A program made the translations under genes and the position numbers. DNA of 40,000 nucleotides from Glandiceps talaboti. Its lineage: Eukaryota > Hemichordata > Enteropneusta > Spengelidae. The notes beneath the pieces were generated by a model. That model searched no databases. It saw nothing but the letters and a program-made list of their open reading frames with translations, and was not told the DNA's origin. Shown here piece after piece: positions 10,730-23,667 of the stretch (its first letter is position 1; each line of letters opens with the position of its first letter). Location: contig NC_135567.1 in assembly GCF_964340395.1 (NCBI RefSeq), positions 11,511,984 through 11,551,983 on the forward strand, read 5' to 3'.

Positions 10730-12300
10730 CTATGTACGGTTTAAAGTACGGATAGCAGATGGATAAAAACTCTTCCTAAAACGTTCTGTTCTTGTTCTGA
10801 TGGCCCTATACCGCTTATCAGAGGGTAAAAGTTTAAATAAATCATATGCTGGGTGGCTAAAATCCTGGATGATGGCTTTTGCTTTGTGCATGGTGCGTGT
10901 CTGATAGATTGAATGTAATGATGGTAATTCTGTGCCGATGATTCTTTGTGCTGTACGCACAACCCGCTCAAGTGAATTCAATTCATCCTTGGTTATATTA
11001 TTGAACCAGACTGTGATAGCATATGTTAAAATACTCTCTATAACACTACGATAAAAGTTGACTAGAATGGAATTACTCATACCAATTTTCTTCAAACGCC
11101 TCAGAAAATATAGACGCTGTTGTGCTTTCTTTACCAGGTAATCGGTATTAGTTTGCCAAGACAAACAATTTGAAAGTTGAATACCTAGAAACTTAAATAC
11201 AGAAACAATTTCAACTGTTCTATCATTGATGCTAATCGGTGAATGAGCCATATTGCCCTTCCTAAAATCGACGATTACTTCTTTTGTTTTGTTTACATTC
11301 AGTTCAAGAATGTTGACACTACACCAATTTGCCAAATTTGCAATTTCACTCCTATATGCAGACTCGTCATTATCAGTTATTAAACCTATGGCTGTGGTGT
11401 CATCGGCAAACTTTACAAGCACGTTTTCATCATACAAGGGAGTACAGTCATGGGTGAAAAGGGAGTACAGTAAAGGACTTAAGACACAACCCTGAGGAGC
11501 ACCTGTATTAAGAACTAATTTCGAAGAAACACGGCTATTAATTTTAACAATCTGTGGCCTATCATAGAGAAAACTTAAGACCCACCTACACATGGATTGG
11601 CTAATTCCAAGGTCAGAGAGTTTCGTTACTAACTTGGATGGAATAATAGTGTTAAACGCAGAGCTGAAATCTACAAAGAGCATTCGAGCATATGAATTTC
11701 GTTTATCTAGATGAGTTAATACTGAATGAAGTGCAATTGATACAGCATCTTCTACAGAGCGATTGGCACGGTATGCAAACTGATATGGGTCGATAGACTT
11801 TGGTAAAATAGACTTAATATGGTGCAAAACTAAGCGTTCGAAGCATTTCATGATGACAGGTGTAAGTGCAACCGGCCTATAATCATTCAAACACTTGACT
11901 GGGAATTTCTTCGGTACGGGGATTATTGTTGATATCTTGAAACAGGATGGTACGACACACTGCGAAAGTGATATATTAAATATGTCCGAAAATACACTCG
12001 ACAGTTGTTCAGCGCAATGATGGAGGGCTCGAGATGGGATGTTGTCCGGACCTGCTGCTTTGTGTACATTTACACTCGCAAAACACTTGCGTACATCAGA
12101 CCCGAGGATAGTAAATGGGGTGTCGTTGTTGTCATGATCAAGGCATAAGGGGGGATCTAAGTTCACCTTGTCGAAACGAGCATAGAAGTCATTTAAACGA
12201 TCAGGAAGACTTGTATCGGTGTCAACTATTGCATTTCGTTTGCTTCTATACGATGTAACTGCTTCCAGTCCTCTCCATAACCGTCGCGAGTCATTTCTTT
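10730..12300 (-). pseudogene. LINE ORF2 reverse transcriptase domain (frame c)
   Basis: From about 12295 the frame reads the post-endonuclease linker (SYRSKRNAIVDTD, LNDFYARFDK) and then a complete reverse transcriptase. Counting from the internal Met at 12166, the motifs are AAGPDNIP near 38-44, NDYRPVALT near 94, FVDFSSAFNTI near 165 (first catalytic Asp), NTGAPQGCVLSPLL near 220, and VKFADDTTA near 251 (the catalytic Asp pair). The frame ends at 10730 after IRTLNRT. All catalytic residues are present and there is no stop, so only the frameshift upstream separates it from the endonuclease. The internal Met at 12166 is not a natural start. Confidence 0.92.
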
Positions 12301-13410
12301 GAGCTGATTTTCCAGTTTTTCCCGATATTGTCGTTTAGCAGATCGAATTGCTTTGTTCAGTTCATATTTTGACTTCTTGTAAGCAGCAGCATCGTTTGCC
12401 TTGAATGCATCGGACTTTGCCTTAAGTTTTACGCGAATATTGCTGTTGAACCATGGGTTCTGATTGGGATAGCTACGTACACATTTCGTTGGAATGCACG
12501 AATCTATACAGAACTTGACGTAATCTGTCACCACATCCGTATATTCGTTGAGATCTGAAGATGATTCCATGAATACTGACCAATCAGTGGACTCCAGACA
12601 GCCTTGGAGATTCATAATTGAATCATCAGACCAGCACTGGACAGTTCTTGTTGTTGGTTTTGCAGACTTCAGTTTTTGTTTATATGCAGGTACAAGAAAT
12701 ATTGAGGAGTGGTCTGATTTACCATAGTGAGGTCGAGACAGAGAACGGTAAGCACCTTTGATGGTTGAATAACAATGATCAAGAATCTTCTGGCCTCGAG
12801 TTGGACAGGTGACGTATTGATAAAACTTTGGCAACACCTTCTTGAGGTTTGTATGATTGAAGTCACCGGTAATTATTGGCACTGCGTCGGGATAGGAATT
12901 TTCACACCCGGTGACGATGCTTGACAGTTCATTCAGGGCAATCGAAGCATTTGCATTTGGATGTATGTAAACGGATGACAAAACAACACCTGAGAATTCG
13001 CGCGGTAAAAAGTATGGCCGGCACTTGATTGTCAAACACTCTAAATCAGGAGAACAAAATCGCGAAATTATCTCTACATCCGAACACCAAGAATTGTTGA
13101 TTAAAAAGCAAACACCACCTCCTTTCGCTTTCTTCGTAATTTCCTTAGATCTATCCATTCTATAGATTGAGAAGCCTTCAGGACTAAGGGCACTGTCCGG
13201 GATGTCTGCATCTAACCATGTTTCCGTGAAACAAAGTACACAACAATCTCTCATATCCCGTTGGTTTTTGATACGACAAAAAAGTTCATCCAGTTTGTTG
13301 TCGATAGATTGCAAGTTTGCAAGGTGAATGCTAGGAAGAGGGGGTCTCGCTGAACGTTGACGAAGTTTCGCCAGAACGCCACCCCTTTCCCCCCGTTTGC
13401 GTTTACGTCT
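12296..13410 (-). pseudogene. LINE ORF2 APE-like endonuclease domain (frame b)
   Basis: The frame reads the basic linker, then NLQSIDNKLDEL, CFTETWLD (catalytic Glu), KAKGGGVCF, IITGDFNH (catalytic Asp and Asn), ILDHCYS and GKSDHSS (catalytic Asp-His). These are the ordered motifs of apurinic-type endonucleases that nick target DNA in non-LTR elements. Counting from the Met at 13314, the motifs lie near residues 31, 66, 151, 180 and 201. All are present, so the domain itself looks intact. The natural open frame ends at 12226, but the last about 25 residues are an out-of-frame tail. The expected linker, DSRRLWRGLEAVT, is in the other frame from about 12295. Confidence 0.88.
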
Positions 13411-13643
13411 ACCGATGATTCCATCAGGTGTGTTATGTTCTCACTGTTCGGTGGAGCACAAAACGAAAAGTCGCAGGAATGACGGCTAGGTTGAAGTTTA
13501 AGCTCACCTATTCTGTTCCTGACATCTAGGAGTTGTTCACGATCATAGACGAAGAATGTAGAAACATCAGACAAGAGTACAAGGATAAAAACGGCAGAAA
13601 AGACGAGAGCTCGACGTGAACTGTCGCCATGTAACGGCGCCAT
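13410..13643 (-). pseudogene. LINE ORF2 N-terminal segment (frame a)
   Basis: The open frame from the Met at 13643 (MAPLHGDSSRRALVF) runs through a hydrophobic stretch and FVYDREQLLDVRN. In relatives this kind of segment precedes the basic linker and the endonuclease. Downstream the frame must change. The basic run RKRKRGERGG followed by LAKLRQRSARPPLPSIHLANLQ is in the next reading frame, which opens only after a TGA near 13440. An upstream in-frame Met at 13673 is possible, but the 13643 Met fits the element better. Whether the hydrophobic stretch is really translated is unclear. Confidence 0.55.
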
Positions 13644-13645
13644 TG

Positions 13646-15270
13646 TTTCCTTACCATCTTCTATTTGTTTCACGATTCAACATTTTGAAGTACAATTAGT
13701 TTATAAATCAAAGGAGCCATATATTATGTAATTTGTATTGCCGTTGTGCTGTATTTGCACTTGGCTGAATAGGTTATAACCTAATCCACCAACGAAAGGT
13801 AAAGAAATAACGATAGTAAATTAAAAGTAAAGTTTATTCCGATTTTGTTACTACTACGTACAACTAAAACAACATCACTCGTCTCACCCAGCCATTGTTG
13901 ATTGTGTACCTGCATTGTTTTGGCTTTTATGGTAATATTATCTGATGCGAATGTTCACGGATACGTTGTAATACATTTAAATGGCCAAACTTGTTTCGAA
14001 ATAAATCCCGAACCAAGCATTACATCGAGCAAAACAATTTAAACATTCATTTCCCTATTTCCATGTCAGTGTAGCATTAATGCGATTTCCGCGTCATCCA
14101 TGGTATTATGAATTAAAAAATACAGTAAGGGTGCGTAGAGTGTAAGCTGACAACCTTCCAAACATTGACAAGAGTTTTTGAGCGTCATTGCCACAATTTC
14201 GATTTGAACAGAGAGCATAATGAAACAATTTACAAATCTTACCTTCCCATGGTGAATTTTATTTTACCCGTGCCGGGATCGAAATTTGAGTGCAGATAGG
14301 AAATAGAGGACTGTATTATCCTTTTATGCTGGTTTGGGTAGCAATAAGTTAAATAAGTTAATACTGATTTGTCAGGCATAACACTGATGGTGATGACATC
14401 ATTAGTACAGTGTCTCATTGGACGAACCTTTATCGTAGATTTGTTTAAATGATCACGTGAAATTATTTCAAACATTTACCATAGGCTAAGAATTGAGGAA
14501 TGTACATAATAAATTGAATATGTGTCGTAAGAAACATGTTTAGTAACTCCCACTTCTGACAGAAAATAGGCATGTGTCTTAATGATTTAATAAAGGTGTG
14601 GTCAATAATAGCTTGGCTCACTGAACTACGATTTACTGCATTGGTAGCCTTTAATGATGTGAAGATATCTGTTTTAGGTGATTACAATAGTATAAGATAA
14701 AAACGTACCCTGACGTAACTGTGGCAAACTGGCATTAACTTGTAGATTGGGATGTGGGATAACGGATCACTGAGTTAGTGTCTGAATCTTTGCCTATATA
14801 GCATATCTAAAATACATAGCAATTCAGTTTATACCAACAATCTACCATCCTTAGAAGCCTGGCTAGGTGTAAAGATGGCAAATGACAAAATGTCTATAAT
14901 GATAATTTTCTATCCGATACATGTCAAGTAGCTCACTGCAATGTACATAGCAGTATGGTTGCACCTGAATGCTTACTCATATGTGAGTTTTATCAATGTA
15001 AACTTTATAATTGTCGAATTCATTAAACCCTTTCAGTACGATAACTGACACAATAGCTCATTACTTTTTCAATGCAGTGACCAAGCGTGCCATACTTGAA
15101 TGAATTATCATAATGTGTATCTGCTTATGATGACGTTCATATTATATATCCCGGTGTACAATAAAAGATGCTTCAGAATTATCCTTTGCCAAACACACGA
15201 ACAAACAAACACATAAAGAAACACATATCACTAAAGTGCGGATTGACCGTGATCGACTGTGAAATTGATA
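13646..15270. other. Non-coding, nothing recognised
   Basis: AT-rich DNA between the LINE and the next CATA array. No exon, RNA gene or repeat family was recognised. The LINE 5' UTR may extend a little into it. Confidence 0.5.
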
Positions 15271-15273
15271 ATC

Positions 15274-15892
15274 ATACATACATACATAAATACATACATA
15301 CATACATACATACGTACATACGTACGTACGTACGTACGTACATACATACATACATACATGTATAAACAGATATATACATGCATACACACATACACACATG
15401 TATACACATACATACATACATACATACATACATACATACATACATACATAAATAAATACACATATATACATGTGCATACATGCACACATACATACATACA
15501 TACATACATACATACATACATACATACATACACACATACATACATACAGCATAAATACATACCCCCCTACGTACCTACATACATACATACATGCATACAT
15601 ACATACATACATACATGCATGCATGCATACATCCATACACACACACACACACTTACATACATACTTGCATACATACATACATACATACATACATACATAC
15701 ACACATACACACATACATACATACAGCATAAATACATACCCCCCTACGTACCTACGCACATACATGCATACATACATACATACATACATGCATGCATACA
15801 TCCATACACACACACACACACACACACTTACATACATACTTGCATACATACACACACACATGCATACATACATACATACATACATACATACA

Positions 15893-15926
<34 letters not shown>

Positions 15927-15976
15927 CATACATACATACATACATACATACATACATACATACATACATACAGACA
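15274..15976 (+). repeat. (CATA)n array with a 177 bp internal duplication and a TACG run
   Basis: CATA array with a perfect (TACG)n stretch at about 15312-15342. A block containing GCATAAATACATACCCCCC occurs at about 15549 and again at about 15726 (177 bp apart). It is flanked in both cases by (CA)n and the ACTTGCATAC marker. Predicted proteins over this array are not real. Confidence 0.95.
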
Positions 15977-16449
15977 GGAATGTATGGTTAAATAAATGTA
16001 TACACAGTATATTAAATACCGAGTTCGTAGTTAGCTATAGTCCAAATTAATATTAAAGTGGCCATATGGATGAGGATTAGGGATTTATTTTTACTTTTCG
16101 TTGCTTTCTACTTGAAAAATCAAGGTAAATCAACATTGACAAAGTCTGTGTTTGTAAATCAATACACTGTAAAATGCCAAAAAGTGTGGACAAGTTTTTT
16201 ATTGTAATACATTTTTGTTTACACATTTACTTAATATTTTGCAATTTTTGGAAATATATACAATGGTTTAGCATATGTTCTTTCAAGTTGTCAAAATAAA
16301 TACCCTACATTCAACCCTAGTCATATATTTTTTGCAGCTTTCAACATTTAAAAAAAAATCTCAGAAATATTGAACATTTCCCAATTTTTTTTTAAATCGC
16401 AGAAATATTAAACATTTCCCAATTTTTTTTTTATATTTTAATATGTGGT

Positions 16450-17480
16450 AGTGATTTTTGAAGTTAATTTCTCTAATCGGTCATTATTCTTACATAATCC
16501 TGGCTCATAGACAAACCGCACTAACGGTGATCGAACTAGCAGCCTGCATTTTCAAATCCAACCATTGTAAACATTCGACCATATGACACCATATCGGCAG
16601 CATGACAAAGTAATCGAAGATGGCATACTTGACGACGACATTTACATACACGTATGTTTTTCTCTTGATCTCAGTTTATACGCATAAACGGCCAGTTTAA
16701 TTTGAACAGGTTCTAACACATTTTTTAAATATATAATGTATATAACTGTGAGTCAACGGTGTCCTTTGAAACGATGGTATGCTGAAATATGCAAAATAAA
16801 TGAGTTTATGTAGTAAACACTTTCAAGTTTTGTTCTTGGCTATTTTTAACTGCAACAGTTGTTTGGAGATGTTTGCATATTTGATTTGAAATTCCAATAC
16901 AAGTTCCGAAAACTTGCCTTTTTTCTCAATATAAAATACACATAGCAAGGCTAGGATGTGCAGTAAAATAAACCAGGTAAGGTCCAGTCGGTCAAAGGTA
17001 AAATTTACCATGGATGATGTAGTAATACCTAACTGTTTCGCCAAAAGACTGTGTCCTAGAGATAATATGGGGTAAATCATTACATACAGTAAATCAGATG
17101 TGCGGTTCATAGTGCTTGTTATGTCACTTTGACGTCGGCATGGAACTAATACTACTTAGTCTGTTATCATATATCTGTTTCTATCTAGTGATCGTGTTAG
17201 ATTAACGCTAACATCGGTGATGACAGCTCTGACTATTGATTATGTACTTTTTTATCTTTATGTAGTTTGAAACAACAATGAAGTACCATCTCAGGGTTGT
17301 ACAGAATATGAAGGCGTAAAGAGGAGAGTCGTCAACCTTTCACATACTGCTACATACAGTATGACATTGCTATTTTATACTTGGTACAATTTTACATCAT
17401 ATTTAGATCTTATGAAATGTCAATGTGAAACAGTGCAAGCATTTTCTGCTCCTAGCCAATCAAATTTAAGTGACTTAAGG
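16450..17480 (+). repeat. Copy A of a diverged direct repeat (16-20 kb)
   Basis: Shares long collinear stretches with 17690-18560. Examples are AATTTCTCTAATCGGTCATT, ACACAAGTTCCGAAAA-like, AGTCGGTCAAAGGTA, and the stretch around ATGAAGTACCATCTCAGGG. The first part matches copy B and the last part (from about 17250) matches copy C at about 19380. Arbitrary strand. No coding function is evident. Confidence 0.8.
16823..17110 (-). other. Unassigned small open frame in the 16-20 kb repeat
   Basis: 95 codons from Met to stop, with a hydrophobic segment (LTWFILLHILALLCVFYI) followed by a charged tail. The diverged second copy of the surrounding repeat (about 18060-18240) keeps much of the same frame from TFDRL to FSEL, then has a stop. 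The upstream half is not conserved between copies. It may be a remnant of a transposon or gene 3' part; no family is recognised. Confidence 0.2.
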
Positions 17481-17689
17481 TAATCTTGCGATTTCAAGCA
17501 ATTTTTTTATTTTTATTTTTTATTTTGCGTCATCGATACACACGTGAAACGGTCGTTATTAATTGGAGAAATTATTCATATATTTGTACAAGGATAAACA
17601 AATTTCAAAACTTCCAAAAAAAAAATTGAAAACATTCTTATTGGTAAATTTACAATATTTCATAATATTGTTGTAATATGATATGCGTT

Positions 17690-19340
17690 AATGATTTATG
17701 AAGTTCATTTCTCTAATTGGTCATTAACTGTTATATAACCCTGGTCATCATATTGTCAGCAAATTACTGTAGTCACATGACAAAGTACTCGATGTCATAT
17801 TTGACGACATCATTAACAGTAATTAATACATACACGTTTTTGTTTTTCGTTTCAGCACAGTTTATGTACAGAAGCAGTCACTTTAATTTGAACATGACCA
17901 AACATAATTTTAGATACGATGCATGCAACTTTGAGTCAACAGCTTGATTTCAAACAACCATGGCATGCTGAAATGCAAAGTAAAAGTATTCATGAAGACT
18001 GTATTGAACACTTTCATTTTTTTTCTTAACCATTATTTTGAACTGCAACAATTATTTGGTGACGTTTGCACTCATTCGAAATACCAACACAAGTTCCGAA
18101 AAACTGACCCCCTTCTCAATATAAAACATGCATGTCAACGATAGGTTGTGTAGTAAAACAAACCAGGCAAGGGCCAGTCGGTCAAAGGTAGTCATTTACG
18201 TATGGCAATACTTATGGGTTTCGCCGAATTGATGTGTATTTTGTTTAGACTCAAACACAAACACCGGTAAGTCTTTATCTTAAATAAATCAGATAAAAAT
18301 ATACTGTTTATAGGCCTGGTTAAGTAAATTTAACGCGGGGAATGGACCTAATATTACTTAGTCTGTTATCATAGATTTGTTTTTATCTAGTGATCATTTC
18401 ATCATTAACGCTAACACCCAAGTTGGCATTTTTAATATCGATTATGTACACTAATGTGTTTTTCAGTTAGTTATGCTAACAACGAGAGTCATTCCAGGAT
18501 GATACAGAATTTGAAGGCGTAAAGCGGAGAGTCGGCAAACTTTCAGCTACTACTACCTACAGTATGACAGTGATATCAGACCAAAGAAGACAAACTAAAT
18601 ACTAGTATTTTCAGACTGAATGAAGAAAAACATTTGTTGTACAAAATGTGATATTTGTGCGATCACGTTTATGAAAAGTATTAATGATAATCTCCATGTA
18701 TACTGGAGAGTTCATTAAGAATAAACTATTCTTTCTCATAAATTAAACAAATACAATCTCTCGGGGATTTGTTAGTGCAGGAGGATATGAGAGTAAAGTG
18801 TGGAGTGAAAATCTTCCTTGTCCGCTAGAGGTAGAATGAACTCTTTTTACTTTGTGTAACAACCCTGGTTGCAGTAATAATAAGTATTCTGTTATTTCAC
18901 CACTTGACCATAAATGTTAACAACGTTAAGTGGATAATGATGACTTTGAACGTTTATGGTATTATCCACTTAAATACCACAAATCCAAATACGTAAAAGT
19001 GCATTATAATGATGTAGAATGATCAGTGTATAAATAGTTTACACCTATCAGTTTACACCTATCACCTAGCCTAAATAGACCACCGTGTATGTAATGCATG
19101 TAAGAATAAAAACACAATTGCTTGCAGCGTGACTTCTGTATGCAACGCGGGCAACATCAGCTTTGATGACATAATCTAGATTTTACATAATCTAGATTTC
19201 ATATAGAATAGTATTATCTTGTGTACACGTACGCTCGACAATCAGATGAAGCCAGCAATCAAAGTACACAAAACAATTATCGATTAATTGATCCGTTTAT
19301 GGTACAGGTGGCACAAACAAACAACGAAGACCTGCTCAAT
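17690..19340 (+). repeat. Copy B of the 16-20 kb direct repeat
   Basis: The first 900 bp match copy A and the rest match copy C. The stretch from about 18560 to 19320 aligns with about 19620-20400: shared marks include GTAAAAGTGCATTA, ATAAAGACACAATTG-like, ACAATCAGATGA and CAATTATCGATTA. It is therefore the fullest copy, and shows that A and C are pieces of one unit of 1.6-2 kb. Confidence 0.8.
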
Positions 19341-19374
19341 TATCAAGACATCTTGTCAAATTGATCATTAGCGT

Positions 19375-20400
19375 TTTTTATCTTTATGTAGTTTGCAACA
19401 ACAATGAAGTGCCATCTCAGGGTTGTACAAAATCTGAAGGCGTAGAGAGGAGATTGGTCAACCTTTCGCCTACTGCCACACACAGTATGACAGTGCTATT
19501 TTAGACCGGGTAAAATTTTTACTTCACAGCTTGAGGAATGTCAGTGTGAAAAAGACCAATTATTTTTCCTCGCTCAGCCAAGGAAACACAACTGGCCTAA
19601 GGCGACCTTGTGATTTCAAGCCATAGAAGACAAAATACAAATGCCTTAGGTATTGAGTATGTTCCGATAAGTGAAGAAAAACATTGGTGATACAATTATA
19701 TCAATCTTTATGAAATTCTGGAAAAACATTAAAGGTAAACTCCACGTATACTTGGGAGTTCATTACCATAAATTATTTTTTTTCCAAGAAATAAAATGAG
19801 GGCAACCTTTAATGAGTTCAGTGTTAGTGAAGGAGGAGTTCTAGTGAAAGTCTGCCTTTGTTCGTCAGAGTCAAAATAAAGTCTTCTGGCATAGTGTCAT
19901 AATTTTAATCAAACCCCATAACAGTGCTCAAACCCTTGTTGTAGTAATAATATGTATGTGATTTCACCATTTGGCCACTAACGTTAACAACTTTAAGCGG
20001 ATAATGGTGATTTTGAAGGTTTATTTCTTTGGGATTAAGTATCACAGATCCAAAGACGTAAAAGTGCATTACTGTGATTTAGAATGTATAATTAGTTTAT
20101 ACCTATCAGTGCTATCAGTGTGTAGCCCACGTACCCCACCCTGTATGTAATATATGCACGAATAAAGACACAATTGTCTGCAGTGTGACTTATGTATGCA
20201 AAGCAGGCAATATCAACTTTGATGAAAATTAAAGGAAATAAGATTTGGTCATTTTTTATATAATGTAGATTGCATATTGCACAGTTGCACAGTCTATCTT
20301 CTTTACACGCACGCTTGACAATCAGATGAGCAAATACTCCCAGTACACATGACAATTATCGATTATTTTACTCGTCTATGGTACGAGGTGCCACAGACAA
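19375..20400 (+). repeat. Copy C of the 16-20 kb direct repeat
   Basis: Starts at the TTTTTATCTTTATGTAGTTT mark shared with copy A (17250) and continues into the part shared with copy B. Divergence between copies is visible as many substitutions and small indels, so the duplication is old. Confidence 0.78.
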
Positions 20401-21215
20401 CGAACACATGTACAGTTATCATGACGTTTATCAAGACAGTGATTACATATTCAGATAAGTCAGAATAATTTGTAAAAAATTAGTTCACAATCATGCCAAC
20501 TGGATAATGTGTCAGGGACGGTCAATCAATTAATCTTATTCACGTGAAGCTCCTCGAATAGATGGTGTTCATCAATCTACGTCATCCTCAATGGAATGAA
20601 TGCTTTAATTATTTATGACTACAATTAACCAATAAGAAAAGATAATTATGTAGTAACTAAAATAACACTAATTTTAAAGTAATTCATTAAGTATAACTGA
20701 CCAAACTGAATTAAACGGATTCTGCAAATACCATCACTAAATTAAATAAACCATTTTGCTTACTCACATTAAAAATAATTCAAGTGTACATCAAATGTCA
20801 CAGTACCTGTACAATTAGAACTCATAGGAGATTATATCATAAGTTGATTTTCATTTTAAATTCATTTTCACTTTCAAATATTTGCAAATCATTTTTTTCT
20901 CAATTCACCTTTTTCGCAAAAATCAGGACAGTCTGAGGACTGGAGAATGACGTATGGAATGTATGAAATGTATAATGTGATACACGGAACTAGTCCTCCT
21001 TGCATACGGAGTAAGTCGTCCGGTGTTGAGCGAAATATGTACACCGTCTGCAAGCAGGACCAGGATGGACCATGGTATGTACGTCGCTCTGCATCTGTAT
21101 GATATACAATACATCTGCACCACTAACCTTTGAAACAAAATCTTAGGAATGAAGGTACGAGGCTTGGTAATTTACATTTTGGCTTTGCAATCAATCATTA
21201 ATCAAGTACATATAG

Positions 21216-21355
21216 AGATGGATTGAATATGCAGTATGTTTTGGTCATTATCTACAGGGGTGCTCTCTGTCATCATTGAAATGATATTACTGTACTTAGT
21301 GTGCCTGGACAGGGGTCACCTGTCTTTGACCTTTTCTTGTTTGGTTTGTCAGTTT
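21216..21355 (+). repeat. Dispersed repeat fragment containing the GTGCCTGGACAGGGGTCACC motif
   Basis: Matches 22025-22165: shared GGATTGAATATGCAGTAT, CTCTGTCATCA, AAATGAT and the GGGTCA/TGACCT pair. The core motif is also present in three larger repeats at about 31104, 32984 and 38684. Confidence 0.75.
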
Positions 21356-22024
21356 TGCACTCAAGATAAAGCAAAGTAACTTCATACAAATAACCATAGT
21401 ATATGTAGCTGTCTATTGAAATGGCAATGTAATACGGGTTTAATAATGCATGTTATCACTTTTAATTTTGCAGTATTTTTCAGGTAAATGCACATCACGC
21501 AATATACATATTTGAAATTTGCGTCACGAGGGAGCAGCCATGAACATGAAGTATCATTTCCCATTGGAAATTCTAAATAGTAATTCATATCTCACAATGT
21601 TTTATTTGTTTATACTGTCAGTGCGATGACCGTCGAAAGGTCTTCTATCTTCCATCGCACCTTATTCCATTAGCAAGACGCACACTAAATCATGAACATT
21701 TATATTTACAAGTTATGGCCACATTTATTTGGCCTTAATGTTTTTTAATTGAATAATTACACGAGCGTCATAATGGACGAATGGTTACAATGTTCTGCAG
21801 GTTTCAACAATTTAATCAATAACTTGCAAGTCCAAGCCCCATTGCCGCCATATATGCTGTTGAAATACCGATATGATAACGATAGGTAGCTTTTGCACAA
21901 ATACTTATAGTCTTGAACTGCTAACTTTACCCAATTATAATAATGGACTACAGTGCGATCTTAAACAGTAATCGAGCTCATATAAGATATTCATGGTCAA
22001 AAGTCTTCAACACAGCAAAACATC

Positions 22025-22165
22025 TTGAGAAGGATTGAATATGCAGTATATCTGGCTCTTTATTTACAGAAATGACTCTGTCATCAATGAAATGATGTTA
22101 CAGTACTCATCGTGCCTGAGCAGGGGTCATCTGTCTTTGACCTCGTTTAGCTTGGTTTAGCAGGG
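22025..22165 (+). repeat. Second copy of the dispersed repeat fragment
   Basis: About 0.8 kb from the copy at 21216, in the same orientation, with point changes. The core reads GTGCCTGAGCAGGGGTCATC. Confidence 0.75.
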
Positions 22166-22295
22166 TATTAAAATTTGACACTTTTTTTTCCCAACGAGTT
22201 CAATTTGGATAGCCATGGTATAATAAATCACACTTTAAGATATGCCATACAGATGTGTGTGATTTTAATATGTCTCACTGTGTGTAATGTTATAC

Positions 22296-22772
22296 ATAAC
22301 TCAACACAACACAACACAACACAGCACAGCACTGCACGACAAAACACAACACAACATAACACAACACAACACAATACAACACAGCATAGCACAACACAGC
22401 ACAGCAAGACACAACACAGCACAGGACAGAACAACACTACACATGACAAGACAAGACAACACAACAGCACAGCACGGCACGGCACAGCAGGGCAGGGCAG
22501 GGCACAACATGACATGACACGACATTGCAAAGCAAAGCACAGCACGACACAACACGACATGGCACAGCATAACACAAAACAGCACATCACAAAGCAACAC
22601 AATGCAACACAACACTACACACCTTAACCCAACACAGCATGACACGACACGACACGACACAACATGACACGACAAAACATGGCATGACACAGCACAGCAC
22701 AGCACAACACAACACAACACAACACAACACAACACAACACAACACAACACAACACAACACAACATAATACAA
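22296..22772 (+). repeat. (ACAAC)n-type pentanucleotide array 1
   Basis: About 480 bp of 5 bp units ACAAC with variants ACAGC, ACGAC, ATGAC and GGCAC. The middle is degenerate and the end is perfect. A 5 bp period cycles through all frames, which explains the overlapping VLCCVVLCC open frames on the minus strand. Confidence 0.95.
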
Positions 22773-23667
22773 CATTGATTTTATCACCGAGGCTTTACAA
22801 AATGGCGTGTTGATAGTAAAGATATTGGTAAAACTGCTATTGACTATTTTGGATGGCATTGTAAAAGTAAACATTAATTATTGAAATAAAATATGTTGTA
22901 TTTCTTAACAAAAAAATAATACCGTGAACTATGCTGAAATATGATTTGTTAGCTATGGTATTACAGACATCATGCAAATCGTTTTATAAAATCACTAATA
23001 TCTAATGATTTTAAAACCGGATACAAAAAATGATTATTTTATCACCAAGAAAATCGTTGCTCTTGATGCGCGACAAGTATTCAAAATGGCCAACATAAAT
23101 CATCCACAGTCAACAATATTTCATACACAATGTATCACTCGTTTGGACAGAGTATGCTTGCCAATAATATGTGCACCTGTTGTGTGTATAATTCTTATCA
23201 GAGGTGATGAACCCTGTGGTGATTGACATTAATATACTTTAAATACACAAACAGGTCATTTTGTGTCACTAATGGTCGATTTTACTGACACTGGTGTGAC
23301 AAGCGATTTTATTTAATAATTGCGTTATAGGTGTTGATGTCATCTTGGTGCCTTAATTGGTTTAGGAAAAATAAAACAGTCTACAATGGCAATGTGCAGC
23401 AACAAACATAAAAAAATCAGCTAGTATTAAGAATAATTATAGAAGTAACTTTGATGAACAAGCTTATTTGGAGATATAGTTTATGTAAGGAATCGTGATG
23501 TGTTTTAAAAGAAAATGTTCCCATATTTAATGTTTTGAGCACTTTTATCAATATAAAAATGTGAAGTATTGCATTGGCAGTAATGCAGGTTCTATATATG
23601 CTAAAATATTATTGGAAATTGATGTTATTAAGTCCAGAAACAAAAATACAGAGTTCTGGAAATGGTG

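Larger units (their letters stand above)
10533..13645 (-). mobile_element. Non-LTR retrotransposon, CR1/L2/Rex1 type (Jockey superfamily), frameshifted
   Basis: Read on the minus strand: an N-terminal region, a basic RKRKRG stretch, an APE-like endonuclease, a reverse transcriptase, a short 3' UTR, then a tail of TTATCATTATTATTATT type at about 10533-10550. This order and the ATT-type tail are typical of CR1/L2/Rex1 elements. The coding region is about 2.9 kb and is broken by two frameshifts, near 13410-13440 and near 12291-12303. No target-site duplication could be recognised, and the 5' end is uncertain (at or beyond 13645). It lies upstream of the known exons of the tandem-domain gene, on the same strand, and may be within its first intron. 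Confidence 0.9.

Noticed and set aside
11253-11495. Plus-strand open frame of 80 codons
   Set aside because: Antisense shadow of the LINE reverse transcriptase.
21622-21660. Short inverted repeat GTGCGATG ... CATCGCAC
   Set aside because: Only 8 bp arms, single occurrence; can arise by chance.
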